Assembly: GCF_003086355.1 (NCBI RefSeq)
Contig: NZ_CP031733.1
Coordinates: 620,001-684,000, forward strand
From: Streptococcus chenjunshii
Lineage (GTDB): Bacteria; Bacillota; Bacilli; Lactobacillales; Streptococcaceae
Direction: 5' to 3'
Length of the DNA stretch: 64,000 bases
Shown here one piece after another: positions 35,934 to 45,008 of the stretch (positions are counted from its first letter, which is position 1; every line of letters starts with the position of its first letter). The position numbers were made by a program, and so were the translations under genes. The notes under the pieces are model-generated. The model did not search any database. It was not told the DNA's origin and saw only the letters and a list, made by a program, of their open reading frames with translations.

Positions 35934-37679
35934 ATGTCCATTGTTAAAAATTTGTGGTGGTTTTTTAGATTAGAAAAGCGGCGCTATTTGCTTGGGATTT
36001 CTGCGCTGAGTTTAGTTGCAGTTCTCAATCTTATTCCTCCGAGAATATTGGGGAATGTTATTGATGCGATTACTCAAAAGGACTTAACCCATACAGAGCT
36101 GCTTTGGAATCTTCTATGGCTGATTATGGTTGCTCTGTCTATGTATTGGCTGCGCTATCTTTGGCGCATGTATATTATAGGCACATCCTACCGTTTGGGC
36201 CAGATTATTCGTTATCGACTGTTTGAGCATTTTACAAAAATGTCCCCGTCTTTTTACCAAAAATATCGGACCGGTGACCTGATGGCCCACGCTACTAATG
36301 ATATTAATTCATTGACGCGTCTGGCCGGAGGAGGCGTTATGTCGGCTGTCGATGCTTCTATTACAGCTTTGGTCACTCTGATTACTATGTTTTTTACCAT
36401 TTCTTGGCAGATGACTTTGATTGCCGTGCTGCCGCTGCCTTTGATGGCATTTGCAACCAGCCGTTTAGGTCGTAAAACCCATGAAAGCTTTAAACAGTCT
36501 CAAGCGGCTTTTTCCGAGCTTAATAATCAAGTGCAGGAAAGTGTTTCAGGAATTAAAGTGACAAAATCTTTTGGTTATCAGGAGCAAGAATTGGCTGCTT
36601 TTCAGAAAACCAATGAAATGACTTTTGAAAAAAACATGGTTACTATGAAGTACGATGTCATGTTCGACCCGCTGGTGCTGCTCTTTATTGGAAGTTCCTA
36701 TGTTTTAACTCTGCTTATGGGCGCCTTTTTGGTTTCAGCTAATCAGATTACAGTCGGTAATTTGGTCACCTTTATAACCTATCTTGATATGCTGGTCTGG
36801 CCTTTAATGGCCATTGGTTTTCTTTTCAATATGGTACAGCGCGGTGCTGTTTCGTATGAGCGGATTAATGCTCTGCTCGAACAGGAGTCGGATATCAAAG
36901 ACCCCGACCAGCCTCTGTCTGATATTGAAAACGGACCTTTGGTTTATGCTATTGACAGTTTTCAGTATGAGAACGAACCAGCCTTATCTGATATTCACTT
37001 CACCTTGGAAAAAGGTCAAACGTTAGGATTAGTCGGACAAACCGGATCCGGGAAGACAACGCTGATTAAACTGCTCCTGCGGGAGTATGATGTGACGGAG
37101 GGCAGCATCAGTCTTAATGGGCAAGATATTCGCCAATACCGTTTAGCCGATTTGCGCAGTTTGATAGGCTATGTCCCTCAGGATCAATTTCTGTTTGCAG
37201 ATTCTATTTTGGAAAATGTTCGTTTCGGAAATGCCCGCTTAAGTTCTCAGGAAGTTGAAGAAGCAACACGTCTGTCTCAAGTGTATGATGATATTATTGC
37301 TATGCCTGAAGGCTTTGCAACAGTTGTCGGTGAGAAGGGTGTTTCCCTGTCAGGCGGTCAGAAACAGCGGATTGCTATGAGCCGGGCAATGATTTTAAAT
37401 CCGGAGATTCTGATTTTAGACGATTCTCTTTCCGCTGTCGATGCTAAAACGGAGCACACAATCATTGAAAATCTTAAACAAACACGCCAGAATAAATCAA
37501 CGATTATTACAGCCCACCGCTTATCTGCGGTTGTTCATGCTGATTTGATTTTGGTCATGCAGGATGGCCGTGTTATTGAGCGCGGCAGTCACGATGAACT
37601 GATACAGGCCGGCGGCTGGTACGCAGCCACCTATGCAGCTCAGCAATTAGAAAAGGAGGAGGAAGAGCGGTATGAATAA
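35934..37679 (+). CDS. Heterodimeric ABC exporter subunit, degenerate-site half
   Basis: A 581-residue half-transporter with six N-terminal membrane spans and a C-terminal nucleotide-binding domain. Walker A is GQTGSGKTT and the signature is canonical LSGGQKQR. Walker B is LILDDSLSAVD, with Asp replacing the catalytic Glu, so the site built on this Walker B is non-catalytic. The partner gene overlaps by 8 bp. It resembles LmrC/TM287-type multidrug exporters and matches the paired exporter genes after vanZ in S. mutans (from memory). The substrate is unknown. Confidence 0.92.
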   Translation: MSIVKNLWWFFRLEKRRYLLGISALSLVAVLNLIPPRILGNVIDAITQKDLTHTELLWNLLWLIMVALSMYWLRYLWRMYIIGTSYRLGQIIRYRLFEHFTKMSPSFYQKYRTGDLMAHATNDINSLTRLAGGGVMSAVDASITALVTLITMFFTISWQMTLIAVLPLPLMAFATSRLGRKTHESFKQSQAAFSELNNQVQESVSGIKVTKSFGYQEQELAAFQKTNEMTFEKNMVTMKYDVMFDPLVLLFIGSSYVLTLLMGAFLVSANQITVGNLVTFITYLDMLVWPLMAIGFLFNMVQRGAVSYERINALLEQESDIKDPDQPLSDIENGPLVYAIDSFQYENEPALSDIHFTLEKGQTLGLVGQTGSGKTTLIKLLLREYDVTEGSISLNGQDIRQYRLADLRSLIGYVPQDQFLFADSILENVRFGNARLSSQEVEEATRLSQVYDDIIAMPEGFATVVGEKGVSLSGGQKQRIAMSRAMILNPEILILDDSLSAVDAKTEHTIIENLKQTRQNKSTIITAHRLSAVVHADLILVMQDGRVIERGSHDELIQAGGWYAATYAAQQLEKEEEERYE

Positions 37680-39420
37680 CAGCAATCAATGGCGCGTATT
37701 TAAACGCTTAATGTCCTACCTCAAACCTTATAAACTGCTGACAGCAGTCGCACTGACTCTGCTTTTGCTGACGACGGTTGTCCGCAGCTTGATCCCGCTG
37801 CTAGCCTCCTATTTTATTGACCACTTTTTGACTGATTTCAACCAAACAGCGGTTATGATGTTGATCGGCTATTATCTTATGTATGTCCTGCAGACCATCA
37901 TTCAGTATCTGGGGAATTTCTTTTTTGCGCGTGTGTCTTACAGTATTGTCCGTGATATTCGTTACGATGCCTTTGCTAATATGGAAAAATTAGGCATGTC
38001 CTACTTTGACCGGACGCCGGCAGGGTCAATTGTGTCACGTCTGACTAATGATACAGAAAGTATCAGTGAAATGTTTTCCGGTATCTTATCCAGCTTTATT
38101 TCAGCTATTTTTATTTTTACGGTTACCCTTTATACAATGCTGATGCTGGATGCCAAACTGACAGGCTTAGTAGCCCTTTTTCTGCCCTTCATTTTTCTTT
38201 TAGTTAATCTTTACCGCAAAAAGTCTGTCAAAGTGATTGAGAAAACACGCAGCTTACTGAGCGATATTAATACAAAACTGTCTGAAAGTATTGAAGGGAT
38301 TCAGATTATTCAGGCTTTTAGCCAAGAAGACCGTCTTAAGGACGAATTTGAAGCTATAAACAAGGAGCATGTCCTCTATGCCAACCGTTCTATGGCCTTA
38401 GACAGCCTCTTTTTACGTCCGGCTATGTCGCTTTTAAAACTTTTAGCTTATGCAGTTTTAATGGCTTATTTCGGTTTCCAGGGAATGGGTGCAGGGATTA
38501 CAGCCGGGCTGATGTACGCTTTTATTCAATATGTCAACCGCTTATTTGATCCCCTGATTGAAGTGACACAGAACTTTTCGACTTTGCAGACTTCCATGGT
38601 TTCTGCCGGCCGAGTTTTTGACCTGATTGATGAAGCCGGATATGAGCCGCTCCAAGCTGACAGCCAGGCTGAGATAACAGAAGGCAGCATTGAATTTAAA
38701 GATGTCAGCTTTTCTTATGACGGAAAAAACCGGACCTTGAATCATATTTCCTTCAAGGTTCAAAAGGGTCAGACCATTGCTTTTGTCGGACCGACAGGTT
38801 CTGGGAAATCTTCTATTATCAATGTCTTCATGCGCTTTTATGAATTTCAGTCCGGACAGGTCCTGCTGGATGGCAGAGACATTCGGACATATAGCCAAAA
38901 AGAGCTGCGCAGCAAGGTGGGGCTGGTACTTCAAGATCCCTTCCTTTACCACGGCACCATTAAGTCCAACATCAAAATGTATCAGGATATTTCTGATGCT
39001 GAGGTGGAAGCTGCAGCGGAATTTGTGGATGCTGCCCCATTTATTCAAAAATTGCCGCAGCAGTATGATACACCGGTCAGTGAACGCGGCTCCAGCTTTT
39101 CAACCGGTCAGCGTCAGCTGTTAGCCTTTGCAAGAACAGTGGCCAGTCAGCCTAAGATTTTGATCATGGATGAGGCAACCGCTAATATTGATTCGGAGAC
39201 AGAACAGATTGTCCAGAATTCACTGGAAAAAATGCGGCAGGGACGGACGACCATTGCGATTGCCCACCGTTTATCCACTATTCAGGATGCGGACTGTATT
39301 TACGTTCTTGATAAAGGGCAGATTATCGAATCGGGTACTCATGAGGAACTGCTAGCTCAAAAAGGGACCTATCAAAAGATGTATCAACTGCAGGCCGGTA
39401 TGCTGGATTCAGCAAGCTAA
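37672..39420 (+). CDS. Heterodimeric ABC exporter subunit, catalytic-site half
   Basis: A 582-residue half-transporter with six spans. Walker A is GPTGSGKSS and Walker B is canonical LIMDEATANID with the catalytic Glu. The signature is altered to FSTGQRQ. Together with the upstream subunit this gives one consensus and one degenerate ATP site, as in LmrCD and BmrCD. An AGGAGG lies inside the preceding gene, and translation is probably coupled. Confidence 0.92.
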   Translation: MNNSNQWRVFKRLMSYLKPYKLLTAVALTLLLLTTVVRSLIPLLASYFIDHFLTDFNQTAVMMLIGYYLMYVLQTIIQYLGNFFFARVSYSIVRDIRYDAFANMEKLGMSYFDRTPAGSIVSRLTNDTESISEMFSGILSSFISAIFIFTVTLYTMLMLDAKLTGLVALFLPFIFLLVNLYRKKSVKVIEKTRSLLSDINTKLSESIEGIQIIQAFSQEDRLKDEFEAINKEHVLYANRSMALDSLFLRPAMSLLKLLAYAVLMAYFGFQGMGAGITAGLMYAFIQYVNRLFDPLIEVTQNFSTLQTSMVSAGRVFDLIDEAGYEPLQADSQAEITEGSIEFKDVSFSYDGKNRTLNHISFKVQKGQTIAFVGPTGSGKSSIINVFMRFYEFQSGQVLLDGRDIRTYSQKELRSKVGLVLQDPFLYHGTIKSNIKMYQDISDAEVEAAAEFVDAAPFIQKLPQQYDTPVSERGSSFSTGQRQLLAFARTVASQPKILIMDEATANIDSETEQIVQNSLEKMRQGRTTIAIAHRLSTIQDADCIYVLDKGQIIESGTHEELLAQKGTYQKMYQLQAGMLDSAS

Positions 39421-39470
39421 AAAACGTTCTAGCACGTCTAATTGATTTTATTTCTTACATAAAAAGTGTT

Positions 39471-39498
39471 CAGCCACCTGTGAAAGCACAGGTGGCTG
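39471..39498 (-). terminator. Terminator of the slr-like gene
   Basis: A perfect 11-bp stem CAGCCACCTGT/ACAGGTGGCTG. A T-run follows on the minus strand (AACACTTTTT), so it mainly serves the minus-strand gene. Confidence 0.75.
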
Positions 39499-39538
39499 AT
39501 TGCGTGTCAAACGAAAACTGTCAGCATTTGAGCTTTTA

Positions 39539-42475
39539 TTAAGAAGTCTGTTCCTTTTCATCAGCTGCATTATCGGTTGTTTTTTCTGAAAGCTTCTTGC
39601 TATCTTTGTCCTCCCTTTCATCAGAAGAGGCCGGTTCTGCTTCCTGTTTTGGCTGGGATGCTTCCGGATTTTCTTCCGCTTTGGCATCTGTTGCCGCAGT
39701 CTTTTCCCTGTTTTGTTCTTCATAGGGGACCGGATTTGCTGCATCAGCCTGTGAGGCGGTGTCGGCTGATTCTGCCTGAACTGTTTCTAAGACGTTTTGA
39801 AGGTCCTTTGTGTCTGAGGCTTCAGTATCTTCTAGGATTTCAAGCTCATTTGCTGTTTTTGGAGAAGCCTCTGCCTGTTCCCCTGCCTCAGCCGTTGAAG
39901 GAGCTGCTGCATTTCCGCTGATATCGCCGCCCTCTGCTGACTTAAAGTAATCAGCAATCACTTTTGGTATATTGTGCTCATTCAAATCCAATTCTTCTTG
40001 TGGGATACGGTTATGACTGACATTTAAGTAACGAATAGAGCGGTTGGTCTGACTGAGTACTAATGTACTGAGGAGATTGTGAGAAGCATCAATATCATCT
40101 AAAATCCTAAAGCGATTGATTCCTTCCAGATTTTGCAATTGATTGTGAGTAAGATTCAGAGTAGTCAGACTGGTTTGCTCTCCCAATAATCCCAAATCAC
40201 TGATTTGGTTATTGGCAACTGATAAATTTTTCAAAGAAAGAGCCTCTTCCAATCCTGCCAGTGAACGAAGTTTATTATGTTCCGCGTTCAAATTTTTTAG
40301 AGAAGGAAGCTGTTTGATAAAAGTCAAATCCGCCAATTCGTTATGATTGACTGTTAATTCTTCCAGTGACTGGGCTTTTAATGTATTAAGGTTGATTTCA
40401 GGGTTGTGCGACACAAAGAGGCGTTTTAAATCTTTCTTACCACTGAGAGGGGATAAATTGGTGATTTGATTGTGCTCTAAACTGACGGCCTGAAGTTTGG
40501 ATAGTCCTCTTAAAGCGCTAAGATCAGTGATATGATTATAGTCAAGATTGAGCGATTCTAAGTGATTCAGGCTTGCCAAAACACTGATGTCGCTTATATG
40601 ATTGCCGGCTGCTGATACCGATTTTAACTGCGGGTAATTTCTTAAGAATGAGAGGTCTGAGACATTATTTTGTGAAATATCTATTCCCTCTAAAGTCGGT
40701 ATATTTTTCAAAAAATCATAATTGCTGATACCGGTTTTTGTCAACCACAAGTGCTTCAGCTTCTTAAACTGATAGAGCGGATAAATGTCTTTAATAGGGG
40801 TAAAACCAATGCCTAAGATCTCAATATTAGGCATCAAATCTAGGCCTTTTCGTTCAAGAGGATTTGGCCGCTCACCAATATTAAGTGACTTGACAGTTTT
40901 TAACCATTCTTTCATTTTGTCAGGATCGGTCTCTTGTCCGGGGAAGTCTGTGTCTGCTTGAGCGTGTAAGATATCCTCAATAATATCATCATCAAAGCCT
41001 AAGGTTTTCAGCGTCGCCATACCAATCGTTTGGTGAGCATGCGGATTATCCTGAGCATGAGGAACTTCGATAGGCGCATTAAGTGAAATTTTATCCACAG
41101 CAATGGCGTGTTCATGGTCGCCATGAGGATAAATAAAGACTTTTCCATTATCCCTATCTGCTACACGAATGCTTGATAATGGCAGATTAAGACTTTTTGC
41201 CAGATAAGCCCGCTTCGCTTCCAAATCCGATTCTTGATTAGGTTTCGTCTGAGGCGGGAGTTCTGGCTTTTTGGACTCGCTGCTTGGCTGATTTGGTTTA
41301 GGACTTTTCTCAATTAGGCCTTCCCATTTCGTTCCTTTAAGACTGCCATAGGTAACAATGTGAATATGACCTTGATGCTCAACCAGCAGTCCTATCTCTG
41401 TTCGCCCGACAATGCCGTTTCCATCAAATATAAAACCATCACTTGTTGGGTAATCGATGCCTGACCGCCCTCCCATAGGTTGAGAGGGAAGAGGTGGTAT
41501 TGGCTGTCCAATTGAACCATCGGATACCAGTGGATTGGTTAAAGGAAATAAGTAGTCAGTCTGCCTTCCTTGCGGAGGAGACAGGATGGGTGCCACAGTC
41601 TGTCTCAATGTTTGATGCGGTGCTGGTCTAGCCTGAAAATAACCCGTCAGGCTGCTTTTTAGGATATAGTGGTAGTGGTCTTCATGCCTTACGATATAGC
41701 CATTGGCGTCTTCAACAACAATATCGCTGGGGCTAAAGACATAATGATCATGAGCTCCGTTCTGAAAAGAAGAAGTCCGGCTTGCAGCCTCGTGGCTTGT
41801 TGCTTGTTTGTAATTTTTGGGGATTAAATAAGCCCATTTGCTGCCCACCAAATCTGAGTAGAAGAAAAAGTGGCTGTGCCCGTTATGCTCAACTATTATT
41901 CCAGAGTCTGTTTTAGCTGTAATTTGACTCTCGTCTGTCAAAAGAAAACCATCGTTCGTCGGCTTGTCAATCCCCTCAATTTGCCTTTTTTTCTTATTTT
42001 TTCGCTTCTTGTTTTTCTTATTTTTTTTGACGTGATGCTCTTCAATCTTGAGATACTTAGTCAGTTTTCGAGCTTCTTTAATACTGATCACATTTGCTTT
42101 ATGCTTTTTATCAGTAGGATAATAGTAAAAGTCCTCATCAATTTTGACAATATAGCCTTTTTCCAGTTTAGTGACAATGTCCTTTTTTTCCAATTGGTAA
42201 TCGGATGGTGCTAATGTTTTCGAAAGAAACTTGGCATTATAAGGGATAGCTTTTTTCTCCACATGATAATGGTTTCCATGAACCATTACATAGCCGTCTT
42301 CCTGAATTTCGGCAACCACTGTAATCTCTTCAGCTTGCTTCAGCTTCTGTTTAGCTGCTTTGTCTTGGGACAAGGGCTCCTGTTTGGATTCATGATTTGT
42401 CTGGCAAGCTCCTAAAATCAAATGGGCCGTTAAAAATAAGCTGACCAGTGCTAAGCGTTTTTTTGACCTTTCCAT
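39539..42475 (-). CDS. slr: Histidine-triad and leucine-rich-repeat lipoprotein (Slr/internalin-like)
   Basis: A 978-residue surface lipoprotein with a lipobox LILGAC (lipidated Cys24). Five histidine triads (H-x-x-H-x-H) follow in the first half: HGNHYH at 66-71, then HNGHSH, HEDHYH, HQGHIH and HGDHEH. A strongly basic Lys/Asn/Arg stretch lies at about 155-175. About twelve 22-residue LRRs (LxxLxLxxNxIxDLSxL) occupy roughly 560-830, then an acidic Ala/Glu/Asp-rich tail. Histidine triads bind Zn in Pht proteins. Streptococcal Slr has the same layout and is implicated in adhesion. The ATG at 42475 follows GGAGG. Two AdcR-type palindromes sit in the promoter. Confidence 0.9.
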   Translation of the reverse strand: MERSKKRLALVSLFLTAHLILGACQTNHESKQEPLSQDKAAKQKLKQAEEITVVAEIQEDGYVMVHGNHYHVEKKAIPYNAKFLSKTLAPSDYQLEKKDIVTKLEKGYIVKIDEDFYYYPTDKKHKANVISIKEARKLTKYLKIEEHHVKKNKKNKKRKNKKKRQIEGIDKPTNDGFLLTDESQITAKTDSGIIVEHNGHSHFFFYSDLVGSKWAYLIPKNYKQATSHEAASRTSSFQNGAHDHYVFSPSDIVVEDANGYIVRHEDHYHYILKSSLTGYFQARPAPHQTLRQTVAPILSPPQGRQTDYLFPLTNPLVSDGSIGQPIPPLPSQPMGGRSGIDYPTSDGFIFDGNGIVGRTEIGLLVEHQGHIHIVTYGSLKGTKWEGLIEKSPKPNQPSSESKKPELPPQTKPNQESDLEAKRAYLAKSLNLPLSSIRVADRDNGKVFIYPHGDHEHAIAVDKISLNAPIEVPHAQDNPHAHQTIGMATLKTLGFDDDIIEDILHAQADTDFPGQETDPDKMKEWLKTVKSLNIGERPNPLERKGLDLMPNIEILGIGFTPIKDIYPLYQFKKLKHLWLTKTGISNYDFLKNIPTLEGIDISQNNVSDLSFLRNYPQLKSVSAAGNHISDISVLASLNHLESLNLDYNHITDLSALRGLSKLQAVSLEHNQITNLSPLSGKKDLKRLFVSHNPEINLNTLKAQSLEELTVNHNELADLTFIKQLPSLKNLNAEHNKLRSLAGLEEALSLKNLSVANNQISDLGLLGEQTSLTTLNLTHNQLQNLEGINRFRILDDIDASHNLLSTLVLSQTNRSIRYLNVSHNRIPQEELDLNEHNIPKVIADYFKSAEGGDISGNAAAPSTAEAGEQAEASPKTANELEILEDTEASDTKDLQNVLETVQAESADTASQADAANPVPYEEQNREKTAATDAKAEENPEASQPKQEAEPASSDEREDKDSKKLSEKTTDNAADEKEQTS

Positions 42476-42494
42476 AAAAAACCTCCTCAAATAC

Positions 42495-42521
42495 TTAACC
42501 GGTTAATCATTAACCGGTTAA
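42495..42521 (-). promoter_or_regulatory. Two AdcR (zinc repressor) operators
   Basis: TTAACCGGTTAA occurs twice (42495-42506 and 42510-42521), separated by 3 bp. Each is a perfect palindrome matching the AdcR box TTAACNNGTTAA. They begin at the -10 box and cover the transcription start. Confidence 0.88.
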
Positions 42522-42549
42522 GTATATCACAAAATTATTTCAATGACAA
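42521..42549 (-). promoter_or_regulatory. slr promoter
   Basis: On the minus strand TTGTCA (42549-42544) and TATACT (42526-42521) with a 17-bp spacer. The -10 box abuts the AdcR sites. Confidence 0.8.
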
Positions 42550-42862
42550 GCAATTAATATAAAAAGAAGAACAAGAGGAGAACACAGTGTGGCTTTTTAA
42601 TTGCCGATTTTTTTCTAAAACGCTTGACATTATTTTTTTAATCATAGAATAGAAACAGTTGGTTAGAGATTGACTGCTTTTTCAAAACTGGATTTGATAG
42701 AAGCAAGGAAAATTGATACACTAAAATAAAAAATAGCCTATTTCATAGAGAATTTATACCTTAATTGATTATAGCTTGCTGCAGTATTTCAAATAACAAA
42801 TTATTAAGAAAATCAGTTTTCATCAGCAAAAAGCAGGCATTTCCCTGCCTCATTTACAAAAA

Positions 42863-42891
42863 ATGACAAATGTCATCTGTTGCAATGACAT
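42863..42891. promoter_or_regulatory. Cluster of ATGACA/TGTCAT half-sites
   Basis: ATGACA-AA-TGTCAT is a perfect palindrome (42863-42876), and a third half-site ATGACA follows at 42885-42890. It lies about 150 nt before the ABC ATPase gene of an operon that includes a NarL-type regulator. That regulator is a plausible but unproven ligand. Confidence 0.45.
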
Positions 42892-42997
42892 TAAGGGCTA
42901 ACGCTTCTATCAGAATTAGGATACAATAACATTAAAGCAGAGCAAGAACTGAATGAAAGCTGCTGCAGAAATCCGATTTGTTACTTTGTTTTGATAT

Positions 42998-43011
42998 GGC
43001 CTTTCTGTCTT
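42998..43011 (+). repeat. Degenerate repeat end
   Basis: GGCCTTTCTGTCTT resembles the family end GGCCTTTGTATCTT and lies 14 nt before the ATPase ATG, the usual position. No left arm is recognised. Confidence 0.5.
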
Positions 43012-43025
43012 GAAGGAGGAATTAT

Positions 43026-43916
43026 ATGAATCCGGTTATTAAGGTATCACATCTGTTTAAAAATTTTAAAAACAAAAAGGTGCTCAAGGATATTTCGTTT
43101 ACGGTTCAGCAGGGAGAATGTTTAGCGCTTATCGGTCCGAACGGCTCCGGAAAGACTGTTCTGCTGACCTGTCTTTTAGGGGATTACCTTCCGACTGAAG
43201 GCCGTATTTCCATATTAGGACAGTCTGCTCAAGCACAGAAGCTAAAGGAAAAAGTAGCCGTTTTATTTCAGGATAATCTGACGGAACAAAAACTGAAGGT
43301 GTCTGAATTGTTGAATTTCCAAAAAACAATTTACAGCGACCCCCTGTCCGATACGATTATTTCTGATTTGCTGGACTTCACGGACCAGCAGAAAAACCAG
43401 TTCGCTGATAAACTTTCGGGCGGACAGCGGCGCTTACTGGCTTTTGTACAGGTACTTGTGGGCCAGCCTGATATTATTTTTTTGGATGAACCGACAGCCG
43501 GTATGGATACGAACACTCGACAGCGGTTTTGGGTTATTGTAGACGACTTAAAAAAGGCCGGCAAAACAATTATTTATTCCAGCCATTATATCGAAGAAGT
43601 GGAGCATACGGCAGACCGTATTTTAGTACTGCATGAAGGAAAGTTGCTGCGTGACACAACGCCCCATTTGATGCGAACGGAAGAAAAAGAAAAAGTCTTT
43701 ACCTTACCTGCCGCTTACCGTCCTTTTGTTGAAGATCAAGCTGTTTGGAATTTGACAGAAAAAACAGGGGTTATTTCTTTTACAACTAAACAGCCTCAAA
43801 TGATCTGGAATCACTTGCAGCAGGCAGGCTGCTTAATCGATGATATTGAAATGACAAATCGTACCTTGCTTGACAGTATTTTTGAGAATGAAATAAAGGA
43901 AAGAGAGTCGGTCTAA
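43026..43916 (+). CDS. ABC transporter ATP-binding protein
   Basis: A 296-residue ATPase of the multidrug/bacteriocin export type. Walker A is GPNGSGKTV, the signature LSGGQRR and Walker B IIFLDEPTAGMD, with the switch His in YSSHYIEEV. It pairs with the permease gene at 44262, and a sensor kinase and regulator follow. This layout is common in peptide-antibiotic or membrane-stress response systems (LiaFSR/DesKR-like). A repeat run now separates it from its permease. Confidence 0.93.
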   Translation: MNPVIKVSHLFKNFKNKKVLKDISFTVQQGECLALIGPNGSGKTVLLTCLLGDYLPTEGRISILGQSAQAQKLKEKVAVLFQDNLTEQKLKVSELLNFQKTIYSDPLSDTIISDLLDFTDQQKNQFADKLSGGQRRLLAFVQVLVGQPDIIFLDEPTAGMDTNTRQRFWVIVDDLKKAGKTIIYSSHYIEEVEHTADRILVLHEGKLLRDTTPHLMRTEEKEKVFTLPAAYRPFVEDQAVWNLTEKTGVISFTTKQPQMIWNHLQQAGCLIDDIEMTNRTLLDSIFENEIKERESV

Positions 43917-43974
43917 TCTTAAAATCTAGGGTTTGTGTCTAAAAGTTCTTTCTGGAGTGCAGGACTATCTAGTA

Positions 43975-44246
43975 AATTTTGCTTTGCTCTTTTGACGGCC
44001 TTTGTATCTTGATGGAACTGAACACGGCCTAAGAGCTGTGCAAAAAAGATAGCCTTCCCTTGAGTCATTAGCGACTCATCGGTCAGTCTCCTATTTTTGC
44101 TTTGCTCTTTTGACGGCCTTTGTATCTTGATGGAACTGAACACGGCCTAAGAGCTGTGCAAAAAAGATAGCCCTCCCTTGAGTCATTAGTGACTCATCGG
44201 TCAGTCTCCTATTTTTGCTTTGCTCTTTTGACGGCCTTTGTATCTT
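43975..44246 (+). repeat. Intergenic hairpin repeat, run H (two copies plus a solo right arm)
   Basis: H0 (about 43975-44010) is a right arm only. H1 is 44015-44128 and H2 is 44133-44246, nearly identical with a 118-bp period. Arms are AAGAGC/GCTCTT with GCAAAAA/TTTTTGC. The run ends 15 nt before the permease ATG, inside the operon. Confidence 0.92.
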
Positions 44247-44261
44247 GATGGGAGAAGTGAT

Positions 44262-45008
44262 ATGAACACATTTAAAGCCATTTTGTATCAGGAATATCTG
44301 ATTAATAAACGTTCTTTATCTAATCTGTTCGCGGGAATCGGCATGCCTGTTGCTTTCTTTTTGCTCTTTAGCACTATCTGGGGAAGTGATGACAGTATGT
44401 CTAAGGAAATGGCCGCTTTATCGACTCAGCGCTATATGCTGCAAATGGCCGCTTTTTCAAGCCTGAGCTTTGCTTTTTATTCCCTGCCTTTTGCCTTTCA
44501 GGAAGACAAGGCAGGCCACCGTTTCAAAAATATTCAGCACAGCCCGGTTCCTATGTGGCAATATTATCTCAGTAAAATTTTAGCAGTACTAGTCCATTTT
44601 GTTTTAGCTATTGTGGTCGTTTTTGCAGTCGGTCATTTTGCCAAGGGTGTCAGCATGTCTGTGACAGACTGGCTGGCTTCGGCTGGGCTGCTGTTTATGG
44701 GGGCAGTTTGTTTTATGCCTTTCGGTGCTCTTTTTGTACAGATCTCATCGGCTCAGACTCTGGCCTTTGTTGCTAATATTTTTTATCTGGGGTTAGCAGT
44801 ACTTGGCGGTCTTTGGATGCCGATTTCGACTTTTCCGGATTTGATGCAAAAACTGGCTAAAGTGACTCCGACATACCATCTCAACAATCTTCTGATTTCT
44901 TATTTTGACGGCCGTTTTTCTTTTCAGTCTCAGCTGATACTGCTGGTTTATGCGGCAGCAGTCTTTCTGCTTGCTCTAGCAATCGGAAAGCTTCGTGAGG
45001 TGAATTGA
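44262..45008 (+). CDS. ABC-2 type transporter permease
   Basis: A 248-residue permease with about six membrane spans, including FVANIFYLGLAVLGGLWMP, the region typical of ABC-2 permeases. It partners the ATPase at 43026. GGGAGAAG precedes the ATG right after the repeat run. The last base of its TGA stop is the first base of the kinase ATG. Confidence 0.9.
   Translation: MNTFKAILYQEYLINKRSLSNLFAGIGMPVAFFLLFSTIWGSDDSMSKEMAALSTQRYMLQMAAFSSLSFAFYSLPFAFQEDKAGHRFKNIQHSPVPMWQYYLSKILAVLVHFVLAIVVVFAVGHFAKGVSMSVTDWLASAGLLFMGAVCFMPFGALFVQISSAQTLAFVANIFYLGLAVLGGLWMPISTFPDLMQKLAKVTPTYHLNNLLISYFDGRFSFQSQLILLVYAAAVFLLALAIGKLREVN

Larger units (their letters stand above)
42527..43025. other. Regulatory intergenic stretch between slr and the ABC ATPase gene
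   Basis: No gene was found. It is AT-rich and contains TTGACA at 42624, the half-site cluster at 42863-42891, a TACAAT near 42922 and a degenerate repeat end at 42998-43011. Confidence 0.5.

Noticed and set aside
39577..39921. Plus-strand open frame opposite the slr C-terminus
   Set aside because: It is the shadow of the acidic low-complexity tail of the lipoprotein; no ribosome site or family match.
42495..42521. TTAACCGGTTAA pair as a terminator hairpin
   Set aside because: It sits between the -10 box and the start codon of slr and matches the AdcR box exactly; there is no T-run.
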